Notes: generated from the letters alone by a model not told the origin. A stretch of DNA of 64,000 bases from Hemibagrus wyckioides (GCF_019097595.1 NC_080717.1:8772501-8836500); one strand, 5' to 3'. Positions 38,935 through 50,035 are shown, counted from the first letter of the stretch. A program made the numbers and translations.

Positions 38935-41900
38935 GAACATTCAGCAGGAATGTTTGGAAACATATCATCAGCTGGTCAAGGTGTATGTTCAATAATCTGT
39001 ATCCATCCATTACAGCAGTAAGATCCAGATGGAGGACGTGATGCGTTTTATCCAGAGGAAATCCCAGGAGTGCCTACAAAAGGTGGAGGAACCTGACCAG
39101 AAGGAGACCTATTTCTTCTGGAAGGTGATGGAGCTGCGTTGCAGCAAAAATGGAGTAAGCGTTTTAGTTGACTTTCACAGCAAAATTACTCACAATAAAA
39201 GCAGCAAGAGATTTAATAAGCTAAATTTGTCAGCATGAATAAATATACTGTGTCTAGAGTAGTGATGGAAGTTAAGCATGTTTCTTTTACAGAAAGCAGA
39301 GCTGGCAGATGCTGCAACTGTCCTTTTCAAGAACTACAGGCTTCTGAAGAAAAGGGTATAAACTTGTCATTTTATGTTGTAATATGTTATATTAGCTATA
39401 CCTTTGTTTATTAATGCATCAGCATCACCATCTGTCTACTTTTTGTGTTGTTTTTGCTTTATTTGTTGCTGTCTAATGTGCCAATTCCATCTACAGAGAG
39501 CGGTTAAGAACCAAGATAGCTGGTGTCTTTCGCTGGCGAAACTTTTGTGCTCTGCCGACCCAGAAGACGAGATATTGGATGCTCTGATTCGAATGGGACA
39601 GGACCTTGGTATGAATAACATAAACAATATTCTAGGAACTTCACATGTTGTGATCGGATCATGAACTCTGGACTGTTGCACTGACCCAAATCCTTACATG
39701 CATGTTTGGTCTTTCATCTGCAGACTCCAGAGGACTGACCTATGCTGCACAGCTGTGCTACGTAGCTGCAACGGAGGAGTTGCAGATTTTACAGAGCCCC
39801 AGCTTTGAGCTCATTGGCTGTAACAGGTATTGTGTGTGTGTTCGTGTGTGAGAGCGCTTGGGTATGATTATTCTTCTGACTTGCTACTAAGACACTTTTC
39901 TCTTTGTACAGTCTGCCAATCAGGCAATCAGCCATAAGGGAAGCAATTGAACGAACGGAGGTGTATGAATACATATGCTCGCTGACCACAGGGCTTCCCC
40001 AGCCAAATTTCCAAGTTAGAATTTCTCTTTTTATTCCTTTTTAATATTCTTTTTACCAAACTTAAGGATGAACTTTTTTGCTAAGATGGAATGACTCCGT
40101 CTGTCTTAGATCTTCAAGTGCTATCACGCCAGCAGGCTAGCCGAGCTCGGCCTTTTCGACCAAGCCCTCGAGTACTGCGAGGCCATCGCTACAGCAATTG
40201 CTACTTTACCACGGCAAATCACCAAGACCACGATGAAAATGACCATTGCGGTAAATATGATTATTGATACTTGTAAAATGATTCCAAGGTTTTATATACA
40301 AAATATTTAGTCGGTTTATTTTCCGTCTGTCTCGTAGCTGTCTGAGAAGCTACACCAAGGGAAGGAAGAAGAACCGGAGTGGCTGGTAAACCTTCGTCAG
40401 CTGTACGCGGATGGAGTGTATAAGCTGAAGAACTCCGAACGTGGCCTCATGACTAGTGAGATGTTCAGTCTCCAGCGTCCACGTCAGGAAGGCCACATTA
40501 CACCATGGGGTATGTTCATCCACCATTTGGACATAAAACTGTACCTAAAGAATCACACAGCAAAGAATTTACAGTAATGATTTAAAGTCCGGTAAAGATT
40601 TTTAGCACACGTCTGTCAGATCTTTAACACATTACACTGGGCCAAAACAGTCTAATCAGCTTCATATATTTTGCCTGAAAAGGTTTATTAAAAGGTTTGA
40701 ATTTAATATGGTCATATTTATATAAAGTGTACGTTAGTCTTTGGGTAAGAGACAGAAGGGATCAGAGCTTAGGTAGTTGAAAAGATGATTTCAGATTGAT
40801 TTTTCAAGACGACACACTTCTTATTTGTTACTGAATGATTGTATATTTGTTTAACAGAGGTGTTTGAGTCCCTGTACACTCCGGGAGAGCTGCTGGGTGA
40901 AGGAGGCTTCGGGAGCGTCTGTGCAGGAGTCCGTAATGCTGACGGAAAACAGGTAAGCGGACTGCACATCTACAGTTCATTTGCACTAATCGACACAATT
41001 CATCACAACTTATATGTCTTAGTGAGGTTTTCTATAAGAATGTAATTATGTGTTGTATATGCGAACAGGTTGCCATTAAATACGTGGGGAAGGAAATGAA
41101 TGAAGCTTTCATCACCATTGTAAGTAAACTTCCTTTACTTCTGAAGTTATGTGTGGAATTATGTGTCAATTACTAATCCAAGCCTTTTATACTGTAACAT
41201 TTCTGTTTACCATAATTTAGACCTAATCACTCCGCACCCATGCTAAGTGTGTCTGTTTATATTTCAAGCCTGGAGAGACAAACAGCCTTCCTCTGGAAGT
41301 TGCTTTAATGCAAATGGTGTCCAAGCCATATTGCCATGAAAATGTCTTGGAGCTGATCGAGTGGTTCGAGATGTCGGACTGCTTCATCTTGATCCTGGAG
41401 AGACCAATCCCCTGCACAGACCTCCGAAAATTCCTAAAAGGTCACAAAGGGCGACTGTCTGAATCACTGGCAAAACACATCATGCGTCAGGTGGTTCAGG
41501 CCGCTCGCCACTGCTCTGAATGTGGTGTCCTGCACCGTGACATCAAGCCGGAGAATATTCTCATCAACACCGACACACACCAGCTGAAGCTGATAGACTT
41601 TGGCTGTGGTGATTTGCTGCAGGACACCCCCTACAGATATTATGCAGGTAAGCACATCATAGGTCTTGGAAAGAATAAAAACATGCAGTGGAGAACCATT
41701 TTTGTGACGTTGCTCCTTCTGTCTTTTTCACTCAGGAACTAGAGCTTACTTCCCACCTGAGTGGATATGTGAGGGCGAGTATATGGGTGATCATGCTACC
41801 GTCTGGAGTCTGGGAGTTCTACTGTTTGACATGGTATGTGGAGAACTGCCCTTCTGGTGTGAGAAGGACATCGTTGCCCGGGACTTGCACTTTGCTAACG

Positions 41901-44605
41901 ACCTGTCCGAAGGTGAGAAAGTCCAAACACATCAAGTTTAGATATGTATAGTAATGTTGGAAAACTTGCCTTTCACAATAAATGAATCATATTAATTGAT
42001 TTTCCAAAATCTAGAATGTCTGACTAAATGTCTCTCTCATCACTACACACAGGTTGCCGTGACCTGATCCAGTGGTGTCTGGAGCTATATCCTCACTGGC
42101 GCCCAACGTACGAGCAAATCCTCAGCCACCAGTGGTTTGAGGAACCTAAGAAGAATGTCAAGGTGAGTCAGTGAGAAGAGATTAGACCGTAATATATCGA
42201 GCAGAAACATGCTATTACAGATTACATGGCTTGTACTGCTCAGTAACAGAGATTGGTGTGCTTACCTGATTATATGAGATTACACAAATCTAATCACATA
42301 GAGGCTCAAAATAAAAGAGATTATCCTTGATAAAATAGTTTTCAATGAGATCATCTAGAAGTAAAGCTAACAACCCATTAACACACAAAGTAATCTGTGG
42401 CTATAGAAATGTTCAGCTCAAAAATAACACTAAGAAATATGTAGAACACGTTCATTTCACTCTTCTATTCTAGGAAAGTGAAGGCTGTTTCTGTTTAATT
42501 CATTTCTGAAGATGTGTTTGCATTACATGCAGTCAAATATTAGGCATATCCAGTATGATTTATGACGTGTGAATTAAGTATGTACAATACTTTTTTCTGG
42601 TACAGAACCTGTGTCCTCTTCCTGAGAACATCATCACGCCATGGGGTATGTTAGAATCCACCATTTCCAAAAACGTTGCTGTAATGTGTTGCTAGTGAAT
42701 GTATAACTTTTCTGCAGATTTTCTTATTTCAGCTTGATTTGAATGATGGTCTGTTTGTTTAACAGAGGTGTTTGAGTCGTTGTACACCCCGGGAGAGATG
42801 CTGGGTGAAGGAGGCTTTGGGACAGTCCATGCGGGAATCCGTAATGCTGATGGCAAGCAGGTCATTAGACTGTGCATGACATCTACAGTCCATTTGCACT
42901 TAGTAACCATTGTTAAGCGTTTGAAAAATGATCGATGTCCCTGAGGGACAATCCCAGGGTTAAACAATAACACTTGCCTGATTGTCTGGGGCAAAAATAA
43001 AACACACTATGTCAGAACAGCCGAGTTAAAAAAATCATAGATTTTGCAGGGAACTGTTTAGTAACTGAACTATGTAACTGATACCACTGTGACGTATTTA
43101 AATGTTTAATCTTCAGCAAATGCTGAAAATTGGTCTGATTCAGTTGTGTGTTCAGTCAACGTAAAGAAACCGCATTATTTAGTGTCAATCATCTGCAAAG
43201 TGAGAATTGCAGCAAACTGTTGGCAAAATGGGAGTATGAGGCTAAGCCAGTCTGAAGCCTATTGGAATAGATTCATTTTATTTCTGATCACAACTCTGTA
43301 GAAATTATGAATTGTATATGTTCTGTTCATGTTTTACAATAAGAATGTGCATGTTTCTTTATGTCTGAACAGGTTGCACTGAAATATGTGGAGAAAAAAC
43401 CAGAAGATAAATTCATCACCATTGTAAGTAAACTTCTACTTCTGAGATTCTTCTGCAGAGACGACATAGAGTCCAAATAACACCCACCTGATAGACCAAA
43501 TGATGTGTCCGTTTACTCAGTCCTACTAAAATAATCCTAAACTACTTACCTTCAACTTACAGTTCACATTCAGATTGTATTCCCTATCATCCATAATAGA
43601 TATCTGAATCATTACCAGTTCATACCTTCGTATTGTATCATCTCTGATTCAGTAGTTTAGAAGAATTCGCTCCAGTCCAGGACTAACTGTATCTGTTCGT
43701 ATTTCAGCCTGGAGAAACAAGCAGCCTTCCCCTGGAAGTTGCACTAATGAAAAAGGTCTCCAAGCCGCTTCCTTGTGACAATGTGCTGGAGTTGATTGAA
43801 TGGTTCGAGATGTCCGATTGCTACATCTTGGTCCTGGAGCGACCCAGCCCATGCATGGACCTCCAGCAGTTCCTTAAACATCACGACGGCAGATTGTCAG
43901 AAGCACTGGCTCAGAAAATCATGAGCCAGGTGGTTAAAGCCGCTCGCCACTGTTGTCAAGCCGGTGTTTTCCATGGTGACATCAAGGCGAAGAACCTTCT
44001 CATCAACCCTGACACGCTGGATGTGAAGTTAATCGACTTTGGCTGTGGAGCTCTGCTCTCTGACACGCCCTACACAGAATATGAAGGTAAGTGCATAATA
44101 GGTAGGAGACAGAATCAAAGAGAACGAAGTGAAGTTTCAACAGTGCTGACGGTGCTCCTTCTCTCTTTTTTGCTCAGGAACTTGGAGTATCTCTCCACCT
44201 GAGTGGGTGTGCGATGGAGAGTATTTCGGATATCCTGCCACCATTTGGAGTCTGGGAGTTCTCCTTTTTTACCTGGTCTGCGGACACATGCCCTTCCATA
44301 ATGAGGATGACATCTTTTACAGGAAGATGTACTTTGCTCCCGGCGTGTCTGAAGGTGAGGAAATGTAGAAGCATCACCATTTAGAACTGCTGAAGTTTGT
44401 GAAACTGGCATTATAAGATGAATTGATTTTTGAATAATATTAATATCTATCTAAATGTCAAAGCGCTAGCTATAATATCTCATCACTGCACACAGGTTGC
44501 CACAATCTGATAAATTGGTGCCTGGACTTGGAACCTGAATGTCGGCCCACATTTGAAGACATCTTAAGCCATGAATGGTTTAAATCTGGTGAAGGATCTG
44601 AGTGA
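38736..44605 (+). CDS. Sec16-like domain fused to two tandem PIM-like kinases
   Basis: Nineteen exons with agreeing phases: 38736-38872, 39016-39154, 39293-39355, 39497-39608, 39724-39826, 39912-40014, 40110-40250, 40338-40509, 40858-40952, 41069-41119, 41269-41647, 41736-41912, 42053-42162, 42606-42645, 42766-42860, 43373-43423, 43708-44086, 44178-44354, 44496-44605 (877 residues). Exons 1-8 (about residues 1-323) resemble the Sec16 central/ACE1 domain that binds COPII coat at ER exit sites ([36 protein letters not shown]). Kinase 1 (about 324-594) has [12 protein letters not shown] (K359), HRDIKPEN (D463), DFG (D482) and PPEW. Kinase 2 (about 608-877) has VALK (K643), HGDIKAKN (D747) and DFG (D766). 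Both resemble teleost PIM-like Ser/Thr kinases. The first ATG in frame was chosen as start. The exon 2 acceptor is a NAGNAG site (39016 or 39019). The exon 15 donor is the weak gtcatt. Confidence 0.88.
38896..38930. repeat. CA microsatellite in intron 1 of the Sec16-PIM gene
   Basis: A short uninterrupted CA tract lies 24 bases after the exon 1 donor. Confidence 0.9.
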
Positions 44606-45426
44606 AGGCGGAGCTGTTGAAGACCCTCGAAAGAAAGAAACAACCAAACATGAATGTATATATAAATGTATATACTGTATACACAAATAAATGTATATAT
44701 AAATAAATTCCATTGTAGCACCAATTATTTTCTTATTTAGCCATGGATCATTGTCCTGTTGCATATTCCACTTTCACTCCAGCCTAAGCTGGGTTAGCGT
44801 TAGGGTTAGGGTTATCTGCCTCTTCAATTTGTCATAAATTTTCTTCTTGTGGTCACATCCAGGAAGGTTGGACACAGTCCAGTGGACCTTAAGCTTCTGA
44901 GTAATGTGCAACTGTAGTCAGAGGAATATCAAGCTGTTTGGAGATGGCCTTTAACATGCTTGTCTATAATTTTCCTTCTAATCTCCTGAGACAACTCTCT
45001 CCTTAGCTTTCTGTGCTCCGTGTTCAGTGTGGTGCGCACCATGATACCAAACAGCACAGTGACTACTTTTCACCCTTTAAACAGGCAGACTGACTGACTA
45101 CAAGTGTGAAGACACCTGTGATGCTAATTATAGGACACACTTTAGTTGAACGTGTCAATCTTTTCGAGTTCAAAAGCATTGTCTGATTTTCATTTGTCAA
45201 TTTTCAGTACAATTTTATTCATCATTACTTTTCACTGTCCATTGTGGGTTTTTCTTTCTTTAACGGAAGGGTAGCAACAATTTTGTCCATGTGTGCACAT
45301 GAGCTTCGGATGAAAGACAAAACAGTCAGTAATCACACCGAGGTCTTTTTCTGCTGAACATAAGAAAGCTTACTTGCACAAGGCAACGTGATCAGGCTTC
45401 AATTCAGTTTCCTTATAAACATCGCA
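44606..45426. other. Spacer with repeat-like sequence and short telomere-like motif
   Basis: It begins with TA-rich simple sequence (about 44650-44705). At about 44800-44815 there are three near-tandem ttaggg-type units. The stretch from 44820 to 45200 reads like a dispersed DNA-transposon remnant, but no family was recognised with certainty. Confidence 0.4.
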
Positions 45427-45489
45427 TGTGAAACCTCACACATACATAATGCTAATGTGCTTATTAGGAACAGGATTACTTCAGATATT

Positions 45490-46932
45490 CTTCAAGGATC
45501 TGTTCTTCAGTTACGGTGACCAATACCACCAGAATGAGTCTGGAGAAGAACAGCTCCTGCTCCCACCTGACCGGCGTCAACCTGAATCTCAAACACAAGA
45601 CCACTTTGGGGAGCTGCTAACACAGAAGCAGCAGTCAACAACAACTTCACTTTCTCAAACGCCTTTTGACAACGTGGGGTCCACTCAAACTTAGCAGAGT
45701 TCTTTAAAATATTAGTCAGTGAACAGATGACCGATGAAAAATTGGGACAAAAACTGTGATAGTAACTGGCCATCCCAATAAACCTCATGAGCTCTTTTTG
45801 ATCACAAGGGGCAGGGAAATTATCGATCGCGCTTATTTTAGCATGCAAAGGGCGCACCACACCTTGGCCCACCTCGTTTCCCGAGTAAGAACCCGTTGCC
45901 TGTGCAAAATCACATTTAGCCAAGTTCACCGTCAAATTAGCCTCCACTAAACGCCGAAATAAATCTCGTACCTGTGTGAAGTGCTGATCCCAGCTATCGC
46001 TATAAACTATAACGTCGTCCAAATAGACCGCGCAGCCTTCCAAACCAGAGACTACACGATTCATTAATCTCTGAAATGTAGCTGGAGCGTTGCGTAAACC
46101 AAAGCTCATGACAGAATAGGAGTACAACCCTGAAGAAGTTATAAAAGCAGTAATTTCCTGTGCCCGAGGTTTCGAAGGCACCTGCCAATATCCTTTAAGT
46201 AAATCAAATTTACTAACATACCTTGCCGAGCCCACTTGGTCAACGCAGTCCTCCAATCTCGGGAGGGAAAAGCGTGAGGTTTGGTGATTTCCAACTTTAG
46301 ACGTTTTTCAAAATGGACACGATAAAAGCGCTGATGTAGAGGTGAAGCATCACCCACATCCACGTAGTGCTCTATTAAATGAGTTTTTGATGGAACATCC
46401 CCAAACAATGACAAAAACTCACGTATCAGCTGTGACAACTCTGCTTGTTGCAAAACGGATAAATGAGACAAGAAATCTTTCAAGGTCTCAGAATTTTTCA
46501 GTCGAGGTTGTATTACAGCATCGTCTACAACCTTAATCTCTCCTATACCAAAGACTGACCCATCCCATCTGTCACAGGACTAACCAGAGCGGATGATTTA
46601 ACATCAGTTGGTTGACAATCGCGGGAGAAAAAAGGTTTCAGTAAATTTACATGACAGACTTGGGTTATTTACTTTCTGTCTGGAGTTGCGATTTCATAAT
46701 TAAGATCAGACAGTGCACGCACAACAGTATAGGGTCCCACAAATTTCGCACAGAACAGAGAATCCACAAACGGAAGCAATGCCAAAACCTGATCCCCGGG
46801 ATTAAATACACGCTTTTCAGACTGGCGATCAAAAAGCTTTTTCATCTTAATCTGCGCCTTTTCCAGATTTTTCCGTGTTGTTTGACCAGCTAAAAACAAA
46901 CGTCTTCTAAAACCGTTTACATACAGTATCAT
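45490..46932 (-). mobile_element. Ty3/gypsy-type retroelement pol fragment, Gmr1-like order
   Basis: On the minus strand, from 46938 to 46669, an integrase C-terminal segment is readable (LFDRQSEKRVFNPGDQV; KFVGPYTVVRALSDLNYEI). It is followed by the linker motif HVNLLKPFF, then a pre-RT region, then reverse transcriptase (45507-46256) with the YLDDVIVYSD active-site motif, and the start of RNase H. Integrase therefore precedes reverse transcriptase, the reverse of ordinary gypsy elements and as described for Gmr1-like elements of fish. Frameshifts separate the three open parts. The 5' end is cut off by the Tc1 copy at 46933 and no LTRs were seen. A defunct fragment. Confidence 0.75.
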
Positions 46933-47271
46933 ATACACTGATCAGGTATAACATTATGACCACCTGCTTAATATTGTGTTGGTCCCCCTTTTGCTGCCAA
47001 AACAGCCCTGACCCATCGAGGCATGGACTCCACTTGATTCTTGAAGGTATGCTGTGGTATCTGGCACCAAGATGTTAGCAGCAGATCCTTAAAGTCCTGT
47101 AAGTTGCAAGGTGAGGCCTCCATGGATCGGACTTGTTTGTCCAGCACATCCCACAGATGCTGGATTGGATTGAGATCTGGGGAATTTGGAGGCCAAGTCA
47201 ACACCTCAAACTCATTTTTGTGCTCATCAAACCATTCCTGAACCATTTGGGCTTTGTGGCACGGTGCATTA

Positions 47272-48933
47272 TGTCGGAGAAAATTATATGCCTAGCTTTA
47301 AGATAGCAATACCCTGCTTATCAGTAGTGTTTACCTATCCAAAATATTTAGCTATTGACTAGTAGCTGGCTTTGATTAATGCAAATTTATAATAATCATG
47401 TATAACCTTTATAATAAACATGCAAAACCATTAATATTAGTATACTGGTGTAATAACCACACTGAGACAGGAAGAAGGAAAGAGAAATTTATTGAAACAT
47501 TAGGAGTTACAGCTCAGTCAGTCAGCCTATCCAGTGGGATCAGTGGGACCGGAGGGTCAGCTGTAGAAGAAGGGACCTCAGGTTCCTGAGGAGAAGTGGG
47601 AGAGTAATCAGTGGGAGAAACTGGAGGCGAATAGACAGGAGAAGATTGGGGAATATTGTGAATACTGTAAAGCAAAGGCACAAAGCCAGGAGAACGTTGG
47701 GGAACGTCAGGAGAGTTAGGAGGTGAAGAAGAGTCAGAGGAAGAATCATCAGAAGAGATCTCAATAGTCTGGATGCCTTGAGAGGTAGTGCGTGTCCAAT
47801 GCCAGTAGAGGGTCTGAGTAGACTGATCACAGGTTTTGGGGTGAAATTGGGTGCTCTGATCGAGACAGAGGGCATCTCTCACGATATGGTGAGTAAGGTG
47901 AGAGGACTCGGGGATGGAGATGTCAGATAGGTGTTCCAGGAAACCAGTAAGCTCAATAGCCAGGCAAGACAGCCGATACTGGCGACAGCGTCGCAGAGCA
48001 CCCCTGGGACTTCTTCGGAAGATAGCACGGCAGGCTGACTGAGCTAGAAGGAAAAATAGGGATGAGTGAGGTGCATATTGTGTGACTATGTAATCTTAAA
48101 TAAAGCTTAGCAGACAATAAGAGTGAAACGCTTAAAAGCTCAAGGCCCAGGATATTGGAAACTCTTGCCTTGGGTTGACAGGGCAGTGGTAGACTGTTAG
48201 GGCAGTGTGACTTGGTCTATGGTAGTGAAGAGCATTGGCGGGAAGGATATGAGACAGCATAATGGGAAGGCTTATTTAAAAAATAGAAACGCATCTAACT
48301 TAGATCAAGCAGATAAAGAAAGATCAATATGACACAGAGGAAGAGGTCAGGGTACTTACACATAGTTGTGGAAGGCAGCGTATGAGGTCGGGATGATCCA
48401 AGGAAGCAGCTTGGGAGGTTGCGGTCAAATGAAGTTGATAAGGAAGCAGCGCTTATAAGTAAGCGCTATTTTTTCTTGAAATCGGCTGACTTAGCCTGAA
48501 AACAAGGGAAACTTGAGAGGAGGAAAAATTGACGTCATCAAGGGGAGGATGATATTAATTTAGGGGCGGTATCGGTACAAGTAGGAAAATAATGGGAAAT
48601 GGCAAAAGTATGTAAATTATGTAGCCATACATTGAATATAATGGGAAATTGCTGGAAATATTTAAATTAGAGAAACGGGTATAAGTAGAGGGGAATTTCT
48701 CAGGGATTTTATAAACCAGCTGCTCTCTTCATAAATGCATGTTGTTGACTGCATGGCTGAATAAAGAAACCTGCTTCTTCTCATCTGCTGACTGAGATCT
48801 CCTTTATTTTGGCTAAGTTTTTATAGTTTATTGAGTTCATTGGGTAAGATTATGGAAAGCTAAGAGAAATAGACACAATCTAAAAATTCCACCCGGTGAT
48901 ATGTCCACTCGGAGGGGGCTCTGAGTTCCGACA
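47272..48933 (+). mobile_element. Solo retroviral-type LTR of 1662 bases
   Basis: The segment starts tgtcgga and ends tccgaca, the TG...CA form with 7-base inverted ends. It is bordered by the 4-base duplication atta (47268-47271 and 48934-48937). In the plus sense it has a TATA box (gtataagtag, about 48679-48688) and an AATAAA at 48760-48765 followed by a T/C-rich stretch. This places U3 at about 47272-48705, R at about 48706-48785 and U5 after that. No internal viral genes are present, so it is a solo LTR left by recombination. The great U3 length recalls spumavirus-like LTRs, but class cannot be fixed from the LTR alone. U3 also holds an antisense gene-like unit (next entry). Confidence 0.8.
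47514..48363 (-). CDS. Antisense spliced ORF inside the LTR U3, unknown function
   Basis: On the minus strand, a TATA-like box lies at about 48451-48459. The ATG is at 48363-48361, one base before a consensus donor (GTAAGT, from 48359). After a 316-base intron comes a pyrimidine-rich acceptor (tttttccttctag, exon from 48043). Splicing joins the ATG to a frame that stays open to the stop at 47514-47516, giving 177 residues. A minus-strand AATAAA is at 47493-47488. The product has a basic N-terminal third (FRRSPRGALRRCRQYR), a hydrophobic helix-like part (CLAIELTGFLEHL), and a Ser/Asp- then Pro/Ser-rich tail (YSPPVSPTDYSPTSP). No family was recognised. A very weak likeness to the H2A histone-fold pattern was noted and is not relied on. 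Expression is unproven. Confidence 0.55.
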
Positions 48934-49203
48934 ATTACCCTGCTGAAAGAGGCCACAGTCATCAGGGAATACCGTTTCCATGAAAGGGTGTACATGATCT
49001 GCAACAATGCTTAGGTAGGTGGAACGTGTCAACATCCACATGGATGGCAGGACCCAAGGTTTCCCAGCAGAACATTGCCCAAAGCATGACACTGCCTCAA
49101 ATCCTTACATAGGTCCATTTTTCCTGCTTCTAACACATCAACTTTGAGGACAAAATGTTCACTTACTGCCTAATATATCCCACCCACTAACAGGTGAGTG
49201 AAT

Positions 49204-50035
49204 TGTACTCAAAGCACTAAATTTTAAATGCTCTAATATAAGATACACAAATTTGTATGGTCCTATCAAGCTGACAAACACATGAACATGATGAACAGGA
49301 CAATACTGACTGACCACAACTCTCTCAGTGCAGTACGATCATGTGACAGTCACGTGACTAGCCGATGCTTAAGTATTCACTATTTCAGGCTAGTTAAGCA
49401 GTAACAGCAAAAGGTTTTTGCTTGAAAAGAAAAAGAAAAAAGAAAATGATGGAAACTCTGGGATGTTAATGTTGTGGTCAATTCTTTTGACCGCAGTGTA
49501 TATCTGAGGTAGATACGAAAGCTGTTTTTTATATAAGTAACAACTGGCTTTTTTTTACCCATGATCAGAATGCTGTGATAAGGTTAGCAGTTATTGTGCT
49601 GTTGTATAAAAAGAAATAAAAAACACATACACGAAATAAACCACTGATTTATTACTGACCATTTCACCTGTAACGAGTGAAATAAGCTGTGGCTCCTTTA
49701 AGAGCAGGGCGCCATTTTGTTTTTTTGTGTTGTGGTCAGTCTGCAGTCACGTGAGCCGCGAGTACAGCATGAGTGCGGCTCCGATGTTTTTATTTTCATT
49801 TCTGTTGCTCATTTAATTTGTCTTCTTTAAATAAATAACACTGTTGCTAGTAAAAAATAAAAACCCCTCGAGATGTGAAATGCGACCTGTGTGAGCTTCG
49901 TGTGATTTCTGCTGCAACTTGAGTTAGGCGAGCGATCCCTTACGTTAATGCTAACTCAGCGCGTTACATACACACAGAAGAGGACAACAAACACGAGGCT
50001 CATTTTGTGTCTTTTTTTTTATTTGTTTTCTTTAG
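49204..50035. other. Spacer upstream of a PIM-like fragment
   Basis: It holds a few hundred bases of unassigned sequence. At about 49690-49790 there is a GC-richer, promoter-like stretch with gccattttg and cacgtgag motifs. No coding exon was identified before 50036. Confidence 0.35.

Larger units (their letters stand above)
46933..49203 (-). mobile_element. Deleted Tc1-like element (family A) split by an LTR
   Basis: The left terminus (tacactgatcaggtataac) begins at 46933. The C-terminal transposase text (WPPNSPDLNPIQHLWDVLDKQ) is interrupted at 47271 and resumes at 48938 with ccctgctgaaagaggcc, exactly the sequence expected from the copy at 37278. A further internal deletion lies near 49095. 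The right terminus is truncated at about 49200. The interrupting segment is the LTR at 47272-48933. Confidence 0.88.

Noticed and set aside
44797..44816. Telomere-like ttaggg units
   Set aside because: Only about three units are present, too few to suggest a fused chromosome end.
47540..47875. Second open frame overlapping the antisense LTR ORF
   Set aside because: It is in another frame of the same Pro/Ser-coding DNA, lacks linkage to a start through the splice sites, and is best explained as a shadow.
48361..48933. Reading the LTR as a minus-oriented element, with the antisense unit as its main transcript
   Set aside because: The plus strand has a closely spaced TATA box and AATAAA, as expected for a U3-R border. 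The minus reading would need an R region close to 1 kb long. The choice is not final.
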